Shown one piece after another: positions 1 through 9,253 of a DNA stretch of 64,000 nucleotides. Every line of letters begins with the position of its first letter. Within the stretch, counting starts at the first letter, position 1. Origin of the DNA: Bifidobacterium merycicum DSM 6492 (GTDB lineage Bacteria; Actinomycetota; Actinomycetes; Actinomycetales; Bifidobacteriaceae). The notes below the pieces were generated by a model. The model was given only the letters and a program-made list of their open reading frames with translations, did not search any database and was not told where the DNA came from. The translations under genes and the position numbers were made by a program. The stretch covers positions 115,511-179,510 of the forward strand of contig NZ_FQTX01000004.1 in assembly GCF_900129045.1 (NCBI RefSeq), written 5' to 3'.

Positions 1-766
1 GCCCGGTGGAGAACACCTCATCACGCGAAATGCCGGGAAACAATGCGGCCGAAATATTCAATCTCGGGTAGCAACGCTGCGGATAGCGGCCGAGCGCGAG
101 CAGACCGGCCAACGTGGGGCGTGTCGTCGAATCGTCATCGCGCCCCAGCACGCGCAGATCCAACAGCATCTCCTCATCGTTCAGGCCTTCGAATACGCGA
201 CGATGGGCGTTGCGCTCATTGCTAAGCAACGCCCGCACCAGATTAGGGGACAGATCCTCCGGCGTGGCATCCGCGACGATGACGACGTCATGCTCCGGTT
301 GACGCTGCTCCTCCAACAGACGATCCACCTCATAGGTGGTCATGCGCCGATCGCCGTCGCCCGTACGGATATACGAACCGTTATATGGTCCGGCTGCGGT
401 GAAATAGCAGGGTTTCTCGCGTGGCAGCATCTCATCGACCACGGCGAACACCAGATTCGCGCCCTCGAACGGGCACGTCACGATGATCGGGCGCACCGTG
501 GGCGTGAGCTTCTCGCAAGCCTGGCTGAGCGCCTCCTGCATGGAACGCGCATTGAATCCCTCCACCGGCGTGAACCCGTTCTTCTCGCTCAAACCGAGGA
601 TGATATAGCCGCCGTTGCCGTTCGAAAACGCCGACAACGTGTCGGTGATGGTGGTGCTGATATTGTGCGCGCATTCCTTGACCTCGCACTGCTGCGTGTC
701 GTTGCCGATGATGCGCATGAGGCGTATCAGCTCGGCCATCTTGGCCGTATAGTCATCATTGTCCAT
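1..766 (-). CDS. AlbA_2 (Schlafen-like) putative DNA-binding protein, 3' end off window
   Basis: Reading the minus strand from an ATG at 766 gives an uninterrupted frame to the window edge (about 255 codons). It begins MDNDDYTAKMAELIRLMRI and contains an ordered N-terminal block typical of AlbA_2 domains: a CEVKECAHNISTTITDTLSAF segment followed by SNGNGGYIILGLSE, then a DRRMTTYEVDRLLEEQ segment. Family proteins usually continue with a GHKL-like ATP-binding or winged-helix region, which would lie left of the window. Role unknown: such proteins are annotated as putative transcriptional regulators or helicase-like proteins. It is divergent from the amidohydrolase. Only the N-terminal part is visible, so completeness cannot be judged. 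Confidence 0.75.
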   Translation of the reverse strand, partial: MDNDDYTAKMAELIRLMRIIGNDTQQCEVKECAHNISTTITDTLSAFSNGNGGYIILGLSEKNGFTPVEGFNARSMQEALSQACEKLTPTVRPIIVTCPFEGANLVFAVVDEMLPREKPCYFTAAGPYNGSYIRTGDGDRRMTTYEVDRLLEEQRQPEHDVVIVADATPEDLSPNLVRALLSNERNAHRRVFEGLNDEEMLLDLRVLGRDDDSTTRPTLAGLLALGRYPQRCYPRLNISAALFPGISRDEVFSTG

Positions 767-926
767 AATCCGCCGCCTTGCCGTATATATGTTCCCCAGC
801 ATACTGCGCCGCCGCGCGTGCGTGGCGCTCGCGGATTCCGCACTGTAGGAAGCGAACGGCGCTGCGCGGATGGGCGGCATATCATAGCACGTTGGAAGAG
901 GAACCTGAAGAGAGGACCATGCGGTC

Positions 927-2438
927 GTGAACGAAGCGCTGTGCATCCGGAACGTGAAATCACTCGGTTCCGACGAGCCGATGGACATGGTGATCCGCGA
1001 AGGGCGGATCGAAAGTATAACGCCGGAAATCCCGGAAAACGGGCGTGATCTGCCGGTATTCGACGCCGAAGGCATGTGGGTCATTTCCGGCTTGTGGGAC
1101 TGCCATACGCATTTTACGCAATGGTCGTACACGTTGGGACGGCTCGATCTGATCAGCGCCCGCAGTGCGCACGAGGCGATGGTGATGCTGCGGCGTCATC
1201 TTGACGATCTGCGTGCCGAGGGGCGGCTCAGCCCCGACCGTTATGTGGTGGGCATGCGGTTCCGTCATTCGCTGTGGGCCGATGACGAACAGCCCACGCT
1301 CGCCGCCATCGACGAAATTGCAGGCGATCAGCCCGTGGCGTTGTCCAGCGCCGACATGCATTGCGGCTGGGTGAATTCCGCCGCCGCACGCAAACTCGGC
1401 GTACAGGTGGTGGAGTCCGGGCTTGTGGGCGAGCTGGAATGGTTCGACGCCTACTGCAAGCTCGATGATGCGCCCGGAGCCACCGAAGAGTTGGATCGCT
1501 TGCTGCGCAACGCCGAACTCGATGCCGCGGGCAAGGGCGTCGTCGGCGTACGCGATTACGAGATGGCCGAGAACATCGACACATGGATCGGTCGATTCGG
1601 CAGGGGCATCAACGGTTTGCGCGTTCGGGCCGGCGTGTATCCGGAACGCCTGCAGCAGGCCATCAACGACGGTTGGCATACGGGTGACGAACTGCCGGGG
1701 AGTGACGGGTTGGGGCACGTCGGCGCGATGAAGCTCATTTCCGACGGTTCGCTGAACACCAGATCCGCCTACTGTTCCACGCCGTATTCGGGTATCGATC
1801 CGGAAACCTTCGGCACGATGAGCTATACGCCCGAGCAGATTGAATCCTACATGTTCGTGGCGGCGCGCCACGGTTTCGACATCGCCTGCCATGCCATCGG
1901 CGATGAGGCGAACACCATTGTGCTGGATTGCGCCGAACGTTCCAAGGCGCATGGCTCCATCGAGCACGCCCAGATGCTCAAGCCCACCGATATCCCGCGT
2001 TTGGCCAAACTGGGGCTTGCCGCGAGCATCCAGCCGCAGCATGCCATGGATGATCGTGATGTCATCGCCCGGTTCTGGGCGAATCCGGCTGGTGTTCCCT
2101 ACGCGTTCAAGGCGCTGCATGACGCCGGCACGCGTCTGCTTATGGGCTCGGATGCGCCCGTGGCGCCGCTCGACCCGTGGATGGCCATCTCCGCAGCGGT
2201 GTTCGGCACGGAAAGTTCGGATCGTGAGCCGTTCCAGCTGGAGCAGTGCCTTGATTTCGATACGGCGTTGGCTTCGTCCACGGCTGTTGGCCGTACGGGG
2301 TTGGCGGTGGGCGATGCTGCCGATCTGGTGTTGTTGGATCGTGATCCGTCCCGAGTGACTTCACCTGAGGGGATGCAGGCGATGCCGGGGCATGTGCAGG
2401 CGACCATGCTCGCCGGGCGGTGGACTTTCCGGAGGTGA
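927..2438 (+). CDS. Amidohydrolase family protein (YtcJ-like)
   Basis: 503 aa from a GTG at 927, preceded by a purine-rich GAAGAGAGGA. The N-terminal beta-sandwich is followed by the metal-binding signature WDCHTHFTQ around residue 57, then a conserved lysine/ISDGSLNTRSAY segment near residue 270, ACHAIGDEANTIVLD near residue 320, IEHAQMLKP near 345, and GSDAPVAPLDPW near 410. These are the ordered metal and catalytic motifs of YtcJ-type amidohydrolases, metal-dependent hydrolases acting on amide or related C-N bonds. The C-terminus returns to the sandwich fold with VGDAADLVLLDRDP. Length matches the family. Substrate is unknown. It appears monocistronic and is followed by a strong hairpin. 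Confidence 0.85.
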   Translation: MNEALCIRNVKSLGSDEPMDMVIREGRIESITPEIPENGRDLPVFDAEGMWVISGLWDCHTHFTQWSYTLGRLDLISARSAHEAMVMLRRHLDDLRAEGRLSPDRYVVGMRFRHSLWADDEQPTLAAIDEIAGDQPVALSSADMHCGWVNSAAARKLGVQVVESGLVGELEWFDAYCKLDDAPGATEELDRLLRNAELDAAGKGVVGVRDYEMAENIDTWIGRFGRGINGLRVRAGVYPERLQQAINDGWHTGDELPGSDGLGHVGAMKLISDGSLNTRSAYCSTPYSGIDPETFGTMSYTPEQIESYMFVAARHGFDIACHAIGDEANTIVLDCAERSKAHGSIEHAQMLKPTDIPRLAKLGLAASIQPQHAMDDRDVIARFWANPAGVPYAFKALHDAGTRLLMGSDAPVAPLDPWMAISAAVFGTESSDREPFQLEQCLDFDTALASSTAVGRTGLAVGDAADLVLLDRDPSRVTSPEGMQAMPGHVQATMLAGRWTFRR

Positions 2439-2474
2439 GCGCCGGAAGTGAGCGCCGGAGACGGGTGCTTATTC

Positions 2475-2507
2475 GTGGGCGGGCGAGCCGGTGGCTTGCC
2501 CGCCCAC
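2475..2507 (+). terminator. GC-rich hairpin after the amidohydrolase
   Basis: GTGGGCGGGC at 2475 pairs with GCCCGCCCAC ending at 2507, with an inner AGCC/GGCT extension. No long T-run follows, so it is a weak intrinsic terminator or simply a stable hairpin. Confidence 0.5.
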
Positions 2508-2597
2508 GCTGTTGCCGTTGATGGTGGCGCGGCGGATGACCAGGATATGTGGCTTATGGGCTTTGGCGGTTTTCCGATTGGCCCGGATGTCAGGTGC

Positions 2598-2645
2598 TGA
2601 CGGTTGCCGGTATCCGGTCGTTGACGGTTGTCGGTAGCCGGGTGC
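2598..2645. repeat. Two-copy 24-bp tandem repeat
   Basis: Two adjacent 24-bp units, each beginning TGACGGTTG and containing CGGTA(T/G)CCGG, differ at a few positions. They lie in the non-coding stretch between the amidohydrolase and metY. Function unknown. Confidence 0.6.
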
Positions 2646-2753
2646 GGTTGTGCGCGGGGCGCGTGCGAACTGCACGCAACCCGGCTCATTTCGGGGCGAG
2701 ACCCATGCGTATGCAAGGGCGACGAGGTGCGGACGCGTTCAAAAAGAGGGTAA

Positions 2754-2941
2754 CTCGCTTATATATGGCGGATTCGGCGACTCGGATTGTGTCAGGTGGC
2801 TTATATATGGCATGGAAAACGAAATATCCCGGGTATGAACCGCGCGGTTTCGCGGCTCATACCCGGGATATCCGGGAATGGGCGCCATATATAAGCCACT
2901 TGGTTGTTGCGCAACGGCTGAATCTGCCATCTATAAGCAAG
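2754..2941. repeat. ~190-bp imperfect palindrome with central hairpin
   Basis: The left half carries GCTTATATATGGC at 2757 and again at about 2799; the right half carries the reverse complement GCCATATATAAGCC at 2884 and a variant TGCCATCTATAAGCA at 2925. The two halves align over most of their length when one is reverse-complemented. The centre (about 2824-2869) is a near-perfect stem, ATATCCCGGGTATGA against TCATACCCGGGATAT, with an inner CCGCG/CGCGG. No coding frame is convincing here. Size and symmetry fit a non-autonomous palindromic intergenic element or a double terminator. Confidence 0.7.
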
Positions 2942-2973
2942 ATAGGCGGGCTAAGTGCGGCGCAAACGAGAAA

Positions 2974-3007
2974 CCGCCTCGTCGCGCGCGGTGCGAGCGG
3001 CGAGGCG
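2974..3007 (-). terminator. Probable terminator of metY
   Basis: CCGCCTCG at 2974 pairs with CGAGGCG ending at 3007, with inner CGC/GCG pairs, just past the stop codon of the minus-strand sulfhydrylase gene. No clear T-tract follows. Confidence 0.35.
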
Positions 3008-3035
3008 ACGGGCTAAGGCGGCGGTCGAACGGCTT

Positions 3036-4319
3036 TTACTCCTGCACGGCGGCCAACGCCTGATCGAGATCGGCGATGATGTCATCGGCGTTCTCGATGC
3101 CGCAGCTCAGGCGCACCAGGTCGATGCCGACGCCGGCCTCCTCGAGCTGTTCCTCGGTGAGCTGACGATGCGTGGTGCCCGCCGGGTACAGCGTGCAGCT
3201 GCGCGCATCGGCCACATGGGTGGCGATGGAGACCATCTTCAGATGGTCGAGGAACGAGGAGACCTTCTCGCGTCCGCCGGGCACGCCGAAGGAGATCACG
3301 CCGCACGTGCCGTTCGGCATGTACTTGAGCGCCAGCTCATGGTATTTGTCGCCTTCCAGCCCGGGGTAGCTCACCCAGCTCACGCGCGGGTCGGCGTTGA
3401 GCCATTCGGCCACTTTCTGCGCGTTGGCGCAGTGGCGTTCCATGCGCACGCCCAACGATTCCATGTGCATGCCCATGATCCAGGAGTTGATCGGCGCGGG
3501 CGTGGACCCGAAGTCGCGCATGAGCTGCGCGGTGGCCTTGGTGATGTAGGCCGCCTTGCCGAATTCGGTGGCGTAGGTGACGCCGTGGTAGGACTCGTCG
3601 GGGGTGGTCAGGCCGGGGAATTTGCCGGCGTGGGCCATCCAATCGAAGTTGCCGGAGTCCACGATCGCGCCACCCACGCAGGAGCCGTGGCCGTCCATGT
3701 ATTTGGTGGTGGCGTGGGTCACGATGTCGACGCCGTATTCGAACGGGCGGCAGTTGATCGGAGTGGGGAAGGTGTTGTCGACGATCAGCGGCACGCCGTG
3801 GCGGTGTGCGGCGTTCGCGAACTTTTCGAAGTCGAGCACGATGAGCGCCGGGTTGGAGATGGATTCGCCGAACACGGCTTTGGTGTTCGGGCGGAACGCG
3901 GCTTCGAGTTCCTCTTCGGTGCAGTCGGGGCTGACGAAGGTGCATTCGATGCCCATCTTGCGCATGGTGACATTGATGAGGTTGAAGGTGCCGCCGTAGA
4001 TGGCGGAGGATGCGACGATATGGTCGCCGTTGTTGCAGATGTTGAACAGGGCGAAGAAGTTCGCCGCCTGCCCGGAGGAGGTGAGCATGGCGGCCGCACC
4101 GCCTTCCATTTCGCAGATCTTCGCGGCGACGGTGTCGTTGGTCGGGTTCTGCAGGCGGGTGTAGAAGTAGCCGGATTCCGAGAGGTCGAAGAGTCGGCTC
4201 ATCTGTTCGCTGGACCGGTATTTGAAGGTGGTGGCCTGGATGATCGGCGGGGTGCGGGATTCGCCGTTGCCCGGCTGATAGCCGCCTTGCACGCAGGTGG
4301 TGTCGATGTGTTCGTTCAT
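3036..4319 (-). CDS. metY: O-acetylhomoserine sulfhydrylase (PLP-dependent)
   Basis: 427 aa. The frame is open 33 codons further, but the start chosen is the ATG at 4319, which has an ideal AAAAGGAGCACCA ribosome site. It belongs to the Cys/Met-metabolism PLP enzyme family. GYFYTRLQNPTNDTVAAKICEMEG near residue 50 is the usual substrate/PLP segment, LIVDNTFPTP near 185 carries the cofactor-binding Asp, and THATTKYMDGHGSCVGG near 210 holds the Schiff-base lysine. GTTHRQL near the C-terminus is also typical. The enzyme joins sulfide (or methanethiol) to O-acetylhomoserine to make homocysteine or methionine. It is divergent from xylA across a 228-bp gap. No SAM riboswitch-like structure was recognised upstream. 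Confidence 0.93.
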   Translation of the reverse strand: MNEHIDTTCVQGGYQPGNGESRTPPIIQATTFKYRSSEQMSRLFDLSESGYFYTRLQNPTNDTVAAKICEMEGGAAAMLTSSGQAANFFALFNICNNGDHIVASSAIYGGTFNLINVTMRKMGIECTFVSPDCTEEELEAAFRPNTKAVFGESISNPALIVLDFEKFANAAHRHGVPLIVDNTFPTPINCRPFEYGVDIVTHATTKYMDGHGSCVGGAIVDSGNFDWMAHAGKFPGLTTPDESYHGVTYATEFGKAAYITKATAQLMRDFGSTPAPINSWIMGMHMESLGVRMERHCANAQKVAEWLNADPRVSWVSYPGLEGDKYHELALKYMPNGTCGVISFGVPGGREKVSSFLDHLKMVSIATHVADARSCTLYPAGTTHRQLTEEQLEEAGVGIDLVRLSCGIENADDIIADLDQALAAVQE

Positions 4320-4433
4320 TGGTGCTCCTTTTGGGCTCTTCCTTGCGTCAGTGCTGCGGATAAAACACACATACTCTAGCATCAGTGTGTCGATTCGTTG
4401 ATTTTCCCGGCGAAACACCGAAAGTAAAACGAA

Positions 4434-4463
4434 TTGACAAAGATAGGTAATTCATTTTATTAT
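4434..4463 (+). promoter_or_regulatory. xylA promoter
   Basis: TTGACA at 4434-4439 and TATTAT at 4458-4463 with an 18-bp spacer, 85 bp before the xylA start. This is a near-consensus vegetative promoter. Confidence 0.65.
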
Positions 4464-4547
4464 GTATCGCAAGACGGGACGAACCCGCCGGAAGCACAAC
4501 AGGCAAAACGCTTGCAAAGGTAAAGCCGTAAAGCAAAGGAGCAACCC

Positions 4548-5894
4548 ATGGGTCTGTGGGACATTGACAAGATTCCGTACGTCGGCCGCGAACAGGGGCC
4601 GAAGGAAGGCTTGGCCTTCCACTACTACGATGCCGACCGCGTGGTCGCCGGCAAGAAGATGAAGGACTGGCTGCGCTTCGGCGTCGCCTGGTGGCACACC
4701 TTCGATCAGGAACTCGTCGATCCGTTCGGCACCGGCACCGCCCAGCGCCCGTGGTACGGCAAGTACTCCAACGCCGAGGACGAGGCTCTGGCCAAGGTCG
4801 ATTACGCTTTCGAATTTTTCCAGAAGCTCGGCGTCGAGTACTTCTGCTTCCACGACCGCGACATCGCCCCCGAAGGCGACACCCTTCGCGAGACCAACAA
4901 GAACCTGGACAAGGTCGTCGACAAGATCGAGGAGAACATGAAGGCCACCGGCATCAAGCTGCTGTGGAACACCTCCTCCCTGTTCACCAACCCGCGCTTC
5001 GTCTCCGGCGCCTCCACCTCCCCGTTCGCCGACATCTACGCCTATGCCGGTGGCCAGCTGAAGCACTCCTTGGAGATCGCCAAGCGCCTGGGCGCCGAGA
5101 ACTACGTGTTCTGGGGCGGCCGTGAAGGCTACGAGAACCTGTGGAACACCCAGATGAAGCGCGAGCAGGAGCACATGGCCAAGTTCTTCCACATGTGCCA
5201 TGAGTACGCTCAGGAGATCGGCCTGGACGCCCAGTTCCTGATCGAGCCGAAGGCCAAGGAACCGACGATGCACCAGTACGACTTCGATGCGTCCACCGCC
5301 ATCGCCTTCCTGAAGACCTACGACATCGACTTCATGAAGCTGAACCTCGAAGGCAACCACGCCAACCTGGCCGGCCACACCTACCAGCATGAGATCCGCA
5401 CCGCCCGCGAAGCCGGCGTGCTCGGCTCCCTGGACGCCAACCAGGGCGACAAGCTCATCGGCTGGGACATGGACGAGTTCCCGACCGACCTGTACGAGAC
5501 CTCCACCGTCATGTGGGAGGTCCTCGCCGCAGGCCAGATCGGCCCCCACGGTGGTCTGAACTTCGACGCCAAGCCGCGCCGTACCTCCTTCTACGCCGAG
5601 GATCTGTTCCGTTCCCACATCGCCGGCATGGACGCCTTCGCCGCCGGCCTGCTGGTCGCGGCCAAGATGCACGAGGACAAGTTCATCGAGAACCTGCAGG
5701 CCGAGCGCTACAGCTCCTACGATTCCGGCATCGGCGCGACCGTCGAGGACGGCACCGCGACCCTGGCCTCCCTGGAGGAGTACGCTCTGGACATCCCGCA
5801 GGCCAAGCTCATCGAGGCCACCAAGTCCGATCATCTGGAGTCCGTCAAGGCCACCATCAACAACTATATGATCGACGCATTGGCCGAGGCGTGA
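4548..5894 (+). CDS. xylA: Xylose isomerase
   Basis: 448 aa, start ATG 4548 with AAAGGAGCAACCC upstream. It interconverts D-xylose and D-xylulose in the cytoplasm, the first step feeding xylulokinase (the gene at 22549-24069) and the bifid shunt. Family signatures visible: FGVAWWHTF near residue 45, [13 protein letters not shown] near residue 100 with the catalytic His/Asp pair, [10 protein letters not shown] near 190, [17 protein letters not shown] near 232 supplying metal-binding Glu, and [16 protein letters not shown] near 265. Length fits class II xylose isomerases. It stands at the head of the xylan/xylose region and has its own promoter and terminator. Confidence 0.97.
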   Translation: MGLWDIDKIPYVGREQGPKEGLAFHYYDADRVVAGKKMKDWLRFGVAWWHTFDQELVDPFGTGTAQRPWYGKYSNAEDEALAKVDYAFEFFQKLGVEYFCFHDRDIAPEGDTLRETNKNLDKVVDKIEENMKATGIKLLWNTSSLFTNPRFVSGASTSPFADIYAYAGGQLKHSLEIAKRLGAENYVFWGGREGYENLWNTQMKREQEHMAKFFHMCHEYAQEIGLDAQFLIEPKAKEPTMHQYDFDASTAIAFLKTYDIDFMKLNLEGNHANLAGHTYQHEIRTAREAGVLGSLDANQGDKLIGWDMDEFPTDLYETSTVMWEVLAAGQIGPHGGLNFDAKPRRTSFYAEDLFRSHIAGMDAFAAGLLVAAKMHEDKFIENLQAERYSSYDSGIGATVEDGTATLASLEEYALDIPQAKLIEATKSDHLESVKATINNYMIDALAEA

Positions 5895-6032
5895 GTCGAA
5901 ATCGAGCAATGGTTGGGTGCGCGTAGCGCTCCGAAATTGCCGGGGCGGGCGTGGCCCAACAAGGAGTTCTTCGCTAGGACTCCTGACTTATCGCTGGATT
6001 AAACAGCGAGGCTCGGTTGCACAAGGCTGAAT

Positions 6033-6073
6033 ATGGTGTGTCGGAGCGTCGGTGCTCCGGCACACCACATATT
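6033..6073 (+). terminator. Hairpin after xylA
   Basis: ATGGTGTGTCGGAGC and GCTCCGGCACACCACAT form a long stem around a short GTCGGT loop, about 140 bp after the xylA stop. It is followed by a modest TTTT. Confidence 0.6.
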
Positions 6074-6103
6074 TTCACCTCATCCTTCCTTAAAGTTCCT
6101 TCG

Positions 6104-6149
6104 CATACAAGTCGTCTGCCGGCTATGTCGTCGGTAGGCGACTTGTATG
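6104..6149. repeat. 17-bp inverted repeat upstream of GH43
   Basis: CATACAAGTCG at 6104 pairs with CGACTTGTATG ending at 6149 (15 of 17 positions in the arms). It lies about 80 bp before the GH43 start and could be a second hairpin or an operator. The stretch 5895-6227 otherwise holds only this and the xylA terminator. Confidence 0.5.
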
Positions 6150-6227
6150 TGTTATGAAAGCAAGTCGAGAATTCCAACTATTCGCAATGATACGATGTGG
6201 AAAAGCGTTTCTGAATAAGGTGTATTT

Positions 6228-7925
6228 ATGACCGCGACTATTACCATTACCAATCCCATTCTTAGTGGAATGTATCCTGATCCGAGTTGGATTTGGGATG
6301 ATGAGTTCCAGCGAATTGTGTTGGTGACTTCTACTTTTGAGCTTGTCCCAGGTCTTCCCATTTACGTTTCCGAGGATATGACGTGCTGGAAGCATGTGTC
6401 GAATGTGATAGATGCTGACTTGGCAAGGCGCCTGCTTATTCCTTTCGTGGATGATTCGGGCGGCGTCTATGCGCCGACGCTGCGCAGGATTCATGGCAAA
6501 TATGTGATTGCATGCACCATTGCCCGTCTTGATGATCGCCGTGCTATGGAAGGTGGTTGCACAGAAAGCGAGCTGATGCGGTTCCACGCCGCGGAGGGCA
6601 ATTTTATTCTTGAAGCGGATTCTATCGAAGGGCCATGGCGTGGCCCGTTCTGGATTGAGGGCGCTGAAGGCATCGATCCAGACATATTCGAGGACGGGGA
6701 TGGCAACGTGTACTGGACCCAGACCCGTCCTGCGGTCAATCCGCAATGGGAAGGCCAGACCGAGGTCTGGACCCAACGCATTGATCCGGAGACTTGGACT
6801 TTTGTCGATGACGGTCTTCCTGCGGGATCGGGCAAGACGGTAATATGGCGCGGATACGGTGTGGAATCGGTGTGGGCTGAAGCGCCGCATCTCTATCGCG
6901 TGGGTGATTATGTGTATCTGATGACCGCCGAGGGGGGCACCAGTTTCGAACATAGTGAAATGGCCATGCGCATCTATGCGCCGCATGGACTGCTTCGGGC
7001 GTTCGAAGCTTACGAACGGGAAGCATCCGAATCGGGTGAGTGCATTCCGCAGGTTCGTGACGGGGAACGCTGCTATCTTGGCACCGCAATCCGTGCCTTC
7101 CATGCGGATAAGAAGAACCCGATTCTCACCCACCGACATCTGGGTTTGTCGGAACCGCTGCAATGCGTGGGACATGCGGACCTGTTGCTTCATCCGGAAC
7201 TGGGATGGTGGCTGGTGTGTCTCGGCGTGAGGGAGACGCGGGGAAAGCATGACGGCGAATTATTGAGCTACTTGGGAAGGGAGAGCTTTGTCGCTCCGGT
7301 ATCCTGGGAACATAATCCGGCCGATTGGAAGCTGGACGGCAACGGTGCATTAGATACGCATGAGGGTGACCCCGGATGGCCAGTGACTTGCGCTGGTCTT
7401 GGCCGCTTGGCCGACGAGATCACGGTTACTACTGAAGACGATGGCATCACCATCGAGCCTAGGGTGAAATCCTCACTCGCCGGTGACATGGAACCTGCGC
7501 TGGTGGATGTGGCTGATGGCTCGACGAACGGTGTGGTGGTGCGCGACGAGCGTGATGTCAGCTACCGCAGAATAGCGAAACTGCCGACGCTCATGCCGAT
7601 TCCCATGTCCGGTTCTTTAGTGATCCGGCAGAATTCCACGCATTACGCGGTGTTTTCGATGCGCGGCACGGATGTGCGCTACGAGATGGTGAATGGAGAC
7701 GATTCGCAAGCTGGGTCTGTTGCCGTCGTACAGGCTGACGGAGTGCGTCCGGCGGTACTTTTCGACGACAACCGCTTGTCGGTCATCGTGGCTGGCGTGC
7801 ATGGTCCGGTTGATTCTGCGACGTTCGTGCGTCAGGGGCAGGTTCTGCTGAGTGTCGATGCTCGTTTCCTCAGCACCGAATGGGCCGGTGGGTTCGTCGG
7901 TTGCATGGCTGGCTTCAGGGCATAG
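6228..7925 (+). CDS. Glycoside hydrolase family 43 (beta-xylosidase/arabinofuranosidase type)
   Basis: 565 aa, no signal peptide, so probably cytoplasmic. The five-bladed propeller signature is visible: NPILSGMYPDPSWIWD near the N-terminus carries the catalytic-base Asp, GIDPDIFEDGDGNVYW near residue 150 the pKa-modulating Asp, and AEAPHLYRVGDYVYLMTAEGGT near 225 the general-acid Glu. A C-terminal beta-sandwich of about 180 residues follows, as in GH43_11-type enzymes. The likely role is trimming imported arabinoxylan oligosaccharides; xylose versus arabinose specificity cannot be decided from sequence. It is next to, and convergent with, the LacI regulator and the importer genes. Confidence 0.88.
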   Translation: MTATITITNPILSGMYPDPSWIWDDEFQRIVLVTSTFELVPGLPIYVSEDMTCWKHVSNVIDADLARRLLIPFVDDSGGVYAPTLRRIHGKYVIACTIARLDDRRAMEGGCTESELMRFHAAEGNFILEADSIEGPWRGPFWIEGAEGIDPDIFEDGDGNVYWTQTRPAVNPQWEGQTEVWTQRIDPETWTFVDDGLPAGSGKTVIWRGYGVESVWAEAPHLYRVGDYVYLMTAEGGTSFEHSEMAMRIYAPHGLLRAFEAYEREASESGECIPQVRDGERCYLGTAIRAFHADKKNPILTHRHLGLSEPLQCVGHADLLLHPELGWWLVCLGVRETRGKHDGELLSYLGRESFVAPVSWEHNPADWKLDGNGALDTHEGDPGWPVTCAGLGRLADEITVTTEDDGITIEPRVKSSLAGDMEPALVDVADGSTNGVVVRDERDVSYRRIAKLPTLMPIPMSGSLVIRQNSTHYAVFSMRGTDVRYEMVNGDDSQAGSVAVVQADGVRPAVLFDDNRLSVIVAGVHGPVDSATFVRQGQVLLSVDARFLSTEWAGGFVGCMAGFRA

Positions 7926-8056
7926 ATTCTACGGAGTTCCAGGATGGTTCACTGCTGGTGTTCCGACGGGCCGTCTTAGAGCGAGGTGAAAACGGGTCGA
8001 AAGGCTAGGAGCGCTGTGTTCTCCCTCCGGTTGTGCCTGTGAGTTTGCCCCGCTGA

Positions 8057-9073
8057 TTAACCCTCGAGTTGCTGTGTGCTGTTGCGTACCACTAGCGATG
8101 TCGGCATGATGATGTGCGGTTGGATCACGTCGTCGGTGAGCGCCTCGACCAGCATACGTACGGCGGCCCTTGCCATGTCTTGGAGCGGCTGTCGTACGGT
8201 GGTCAGCGCCGGGCCGAGGAATGCGGCAGTCTGCACATCGTCGAATCCGACCACGGATACATCCTCGGGAATACGTAATCCCAGCTGCCTTGCCGCCTCG
8301 TAGACGCCCATGGCCTGCAGATCGCTGCCGGCGAAGATTGCGGTCGGACGATTCGGTCGTTCCAACAGGGAGATGGACTGTGCGTAACCGCCGGCAGTGG
8401 TGAAATCGCCTTCGGTGATAAGTTCGGGATCGGCTTCGATTCCATGTTCCGCAAGCGCTGATGTATATCCGTCCAGACGTGCTTTGGAACACATCATTTC
8501 CTCCGGTCCGGTGATGATGCCTATGCGGGTATGTCCGAGTGCGAGTAGATGCCTGGTGGCGATTACGCCTCCGGTCCAGTTGTCCGCATGCACTGACAAC
8601 GTGTCCAGATCCGGATTTCCGAATGGGTCGAACAGAACGAAGGGAATGCCTCTAGAATGCAACTTGTTCCGTTCGATACGTGTCAGGTTCGAGAAAACGA
8701 GGATGGCGCCGTTCACCTGCCTGCGAAGCATGTTGTCGATCCAGGATGAGTCCGGGTGCTGCCGATTGCCACCTTCGGTGGTGATGATGCTCAGATCGTG
8801 TTGTTTGGCTTCGCGGATGGCTCCGCGTAACACTTCAAGAGCCCAGACATTATCGAAATCTTGGAACACGATTTCGATAATTCGTTGGTTTTTCGCGCCT
8901 GTCGCTTTACGGGAATACCCATACCGTTTCAACATCGTGTTGATGGTTTGCCGCGTCTCTTCGGAAACGTCGGCTCTGCCGTTGAGCGCCTTGGATACGG
9001 TGGAAAGGGAATAACCGGTCTCTTTAGCTATGTCAGAGAGTCGTACCGTAGCTTTCTTTGCCGTATTGCGCAT
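8057..9073 (-). CDS. LacI family transcriptional regulator
   Basis: 338 aa. The N-terminal helix-turn-helix VRLSDIAKETGYSLSTVSKALNGRADVSEETR is a textbook LacI DNA-binding domain with hinge. The periplasmic-binding-like effector domain follows (FVLFDPFGNP, HTRIGIITGP, RPTAIFAGSDLQAMGVYEAA, VSVVGFDD). It is transcribed away from the sugar importer, and the intervening region contains two palindromes of the LacI-operator type. It most likely represses the importer and GH43 genes in the absence of a xylo- or arabino-oligosaccharide. Confidence 0.93.
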   Translation of the reverse strand: MRNTAKKATVRLSDIAKETGYSLSTVSKALNGRADVSEETRQTINTMLKRYGYSRKATGAKNQRIIEIVFQDFDNVWALEVLRGAIREAKQHDLSIITTEGGNRQHPDSSWIDNMLRRQVNGAILVFSNLTRIERNKLHSRGIPFVLFDPFGNPDLDTLSVHADNWTGGVIATRHLLALGHTRIGIITGPEEMMCSKARLDGYTSALAEHGIEADPELITEGDFTTAGGYAQSISLLERPNRPTAIFAGSDLQAMGVYEAARQLGLRIPEDVSVVGFDDVQTAAFLGPALTTVRQPLQDMARAAVRMLVEALTDDVIQPHIIMPTSLVVRNSTQQLEG

Positions 9074-9115
9074 GAGTCACTCCTTCTTCATGTTCATCAT
9101 ATCCGAAAATGCGAA

Positions 9116-9149
9116 CGAAAGTTTCGGTTTGCGTTTTTCGAAACTTTCG
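9116..9149. promoter_or_regulatory. Paired LacI-type operators
   Basis: CGAAAGTTTCG at 9116-9126 and CGAAACTTTCG at 9139-9149 are perfect 11-bp palindromes with centres 23 bp apart, about two helical turns. They lie just upstream of the lacI-family start. A further CGAAA-rich stretch with TTTTCG occurs at 9260-9283, beyond the importer promoter. Confidence 0.65.
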
Positions 9150-9220
9150 ATATGTTGGAAATGCTTAAAAACGTTGTAAAATCAACGAAAAATAATTAGT
9201 TTTCTGATTTTACAAAAAAC

Positions 9221-9253
9221 TTGACTTTGTGTGATTTGTTTCGGTAGTCTATA
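9221..9253 (+). promoter_or_regulatory. Promoter of the sugar importer operon
   Basis: TTGACT at 9221-9226 with TAGTCT/TCTATA-like -10 at 9245-9253, flanked by the CGAAA operators. The leader to the solute-binding protein start is about 175 bp and shows no obvious structure. Confidence 0.5.

Noticed and set aside
203..1048. 281-aa plus-strand frame at the left edge
   Set aside because: Antisense to the AlbA_2-type gene, which has clear domain motifs on the minus strand.
2955..4379. 474-aa plus-strand frame over metY
   Set aside because: Antisense shadow; rich in Gly, Val, His and without family features.
4320..4547. SAM or T-box riboswitch upstream of metY
   Set aside because: No matching conserved stems could be recognised in the short divergent gap.
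4452..5909. 485-aa minus-strand frame over xylA
   Set aside because: Antisense shadow of xylose isomerase.
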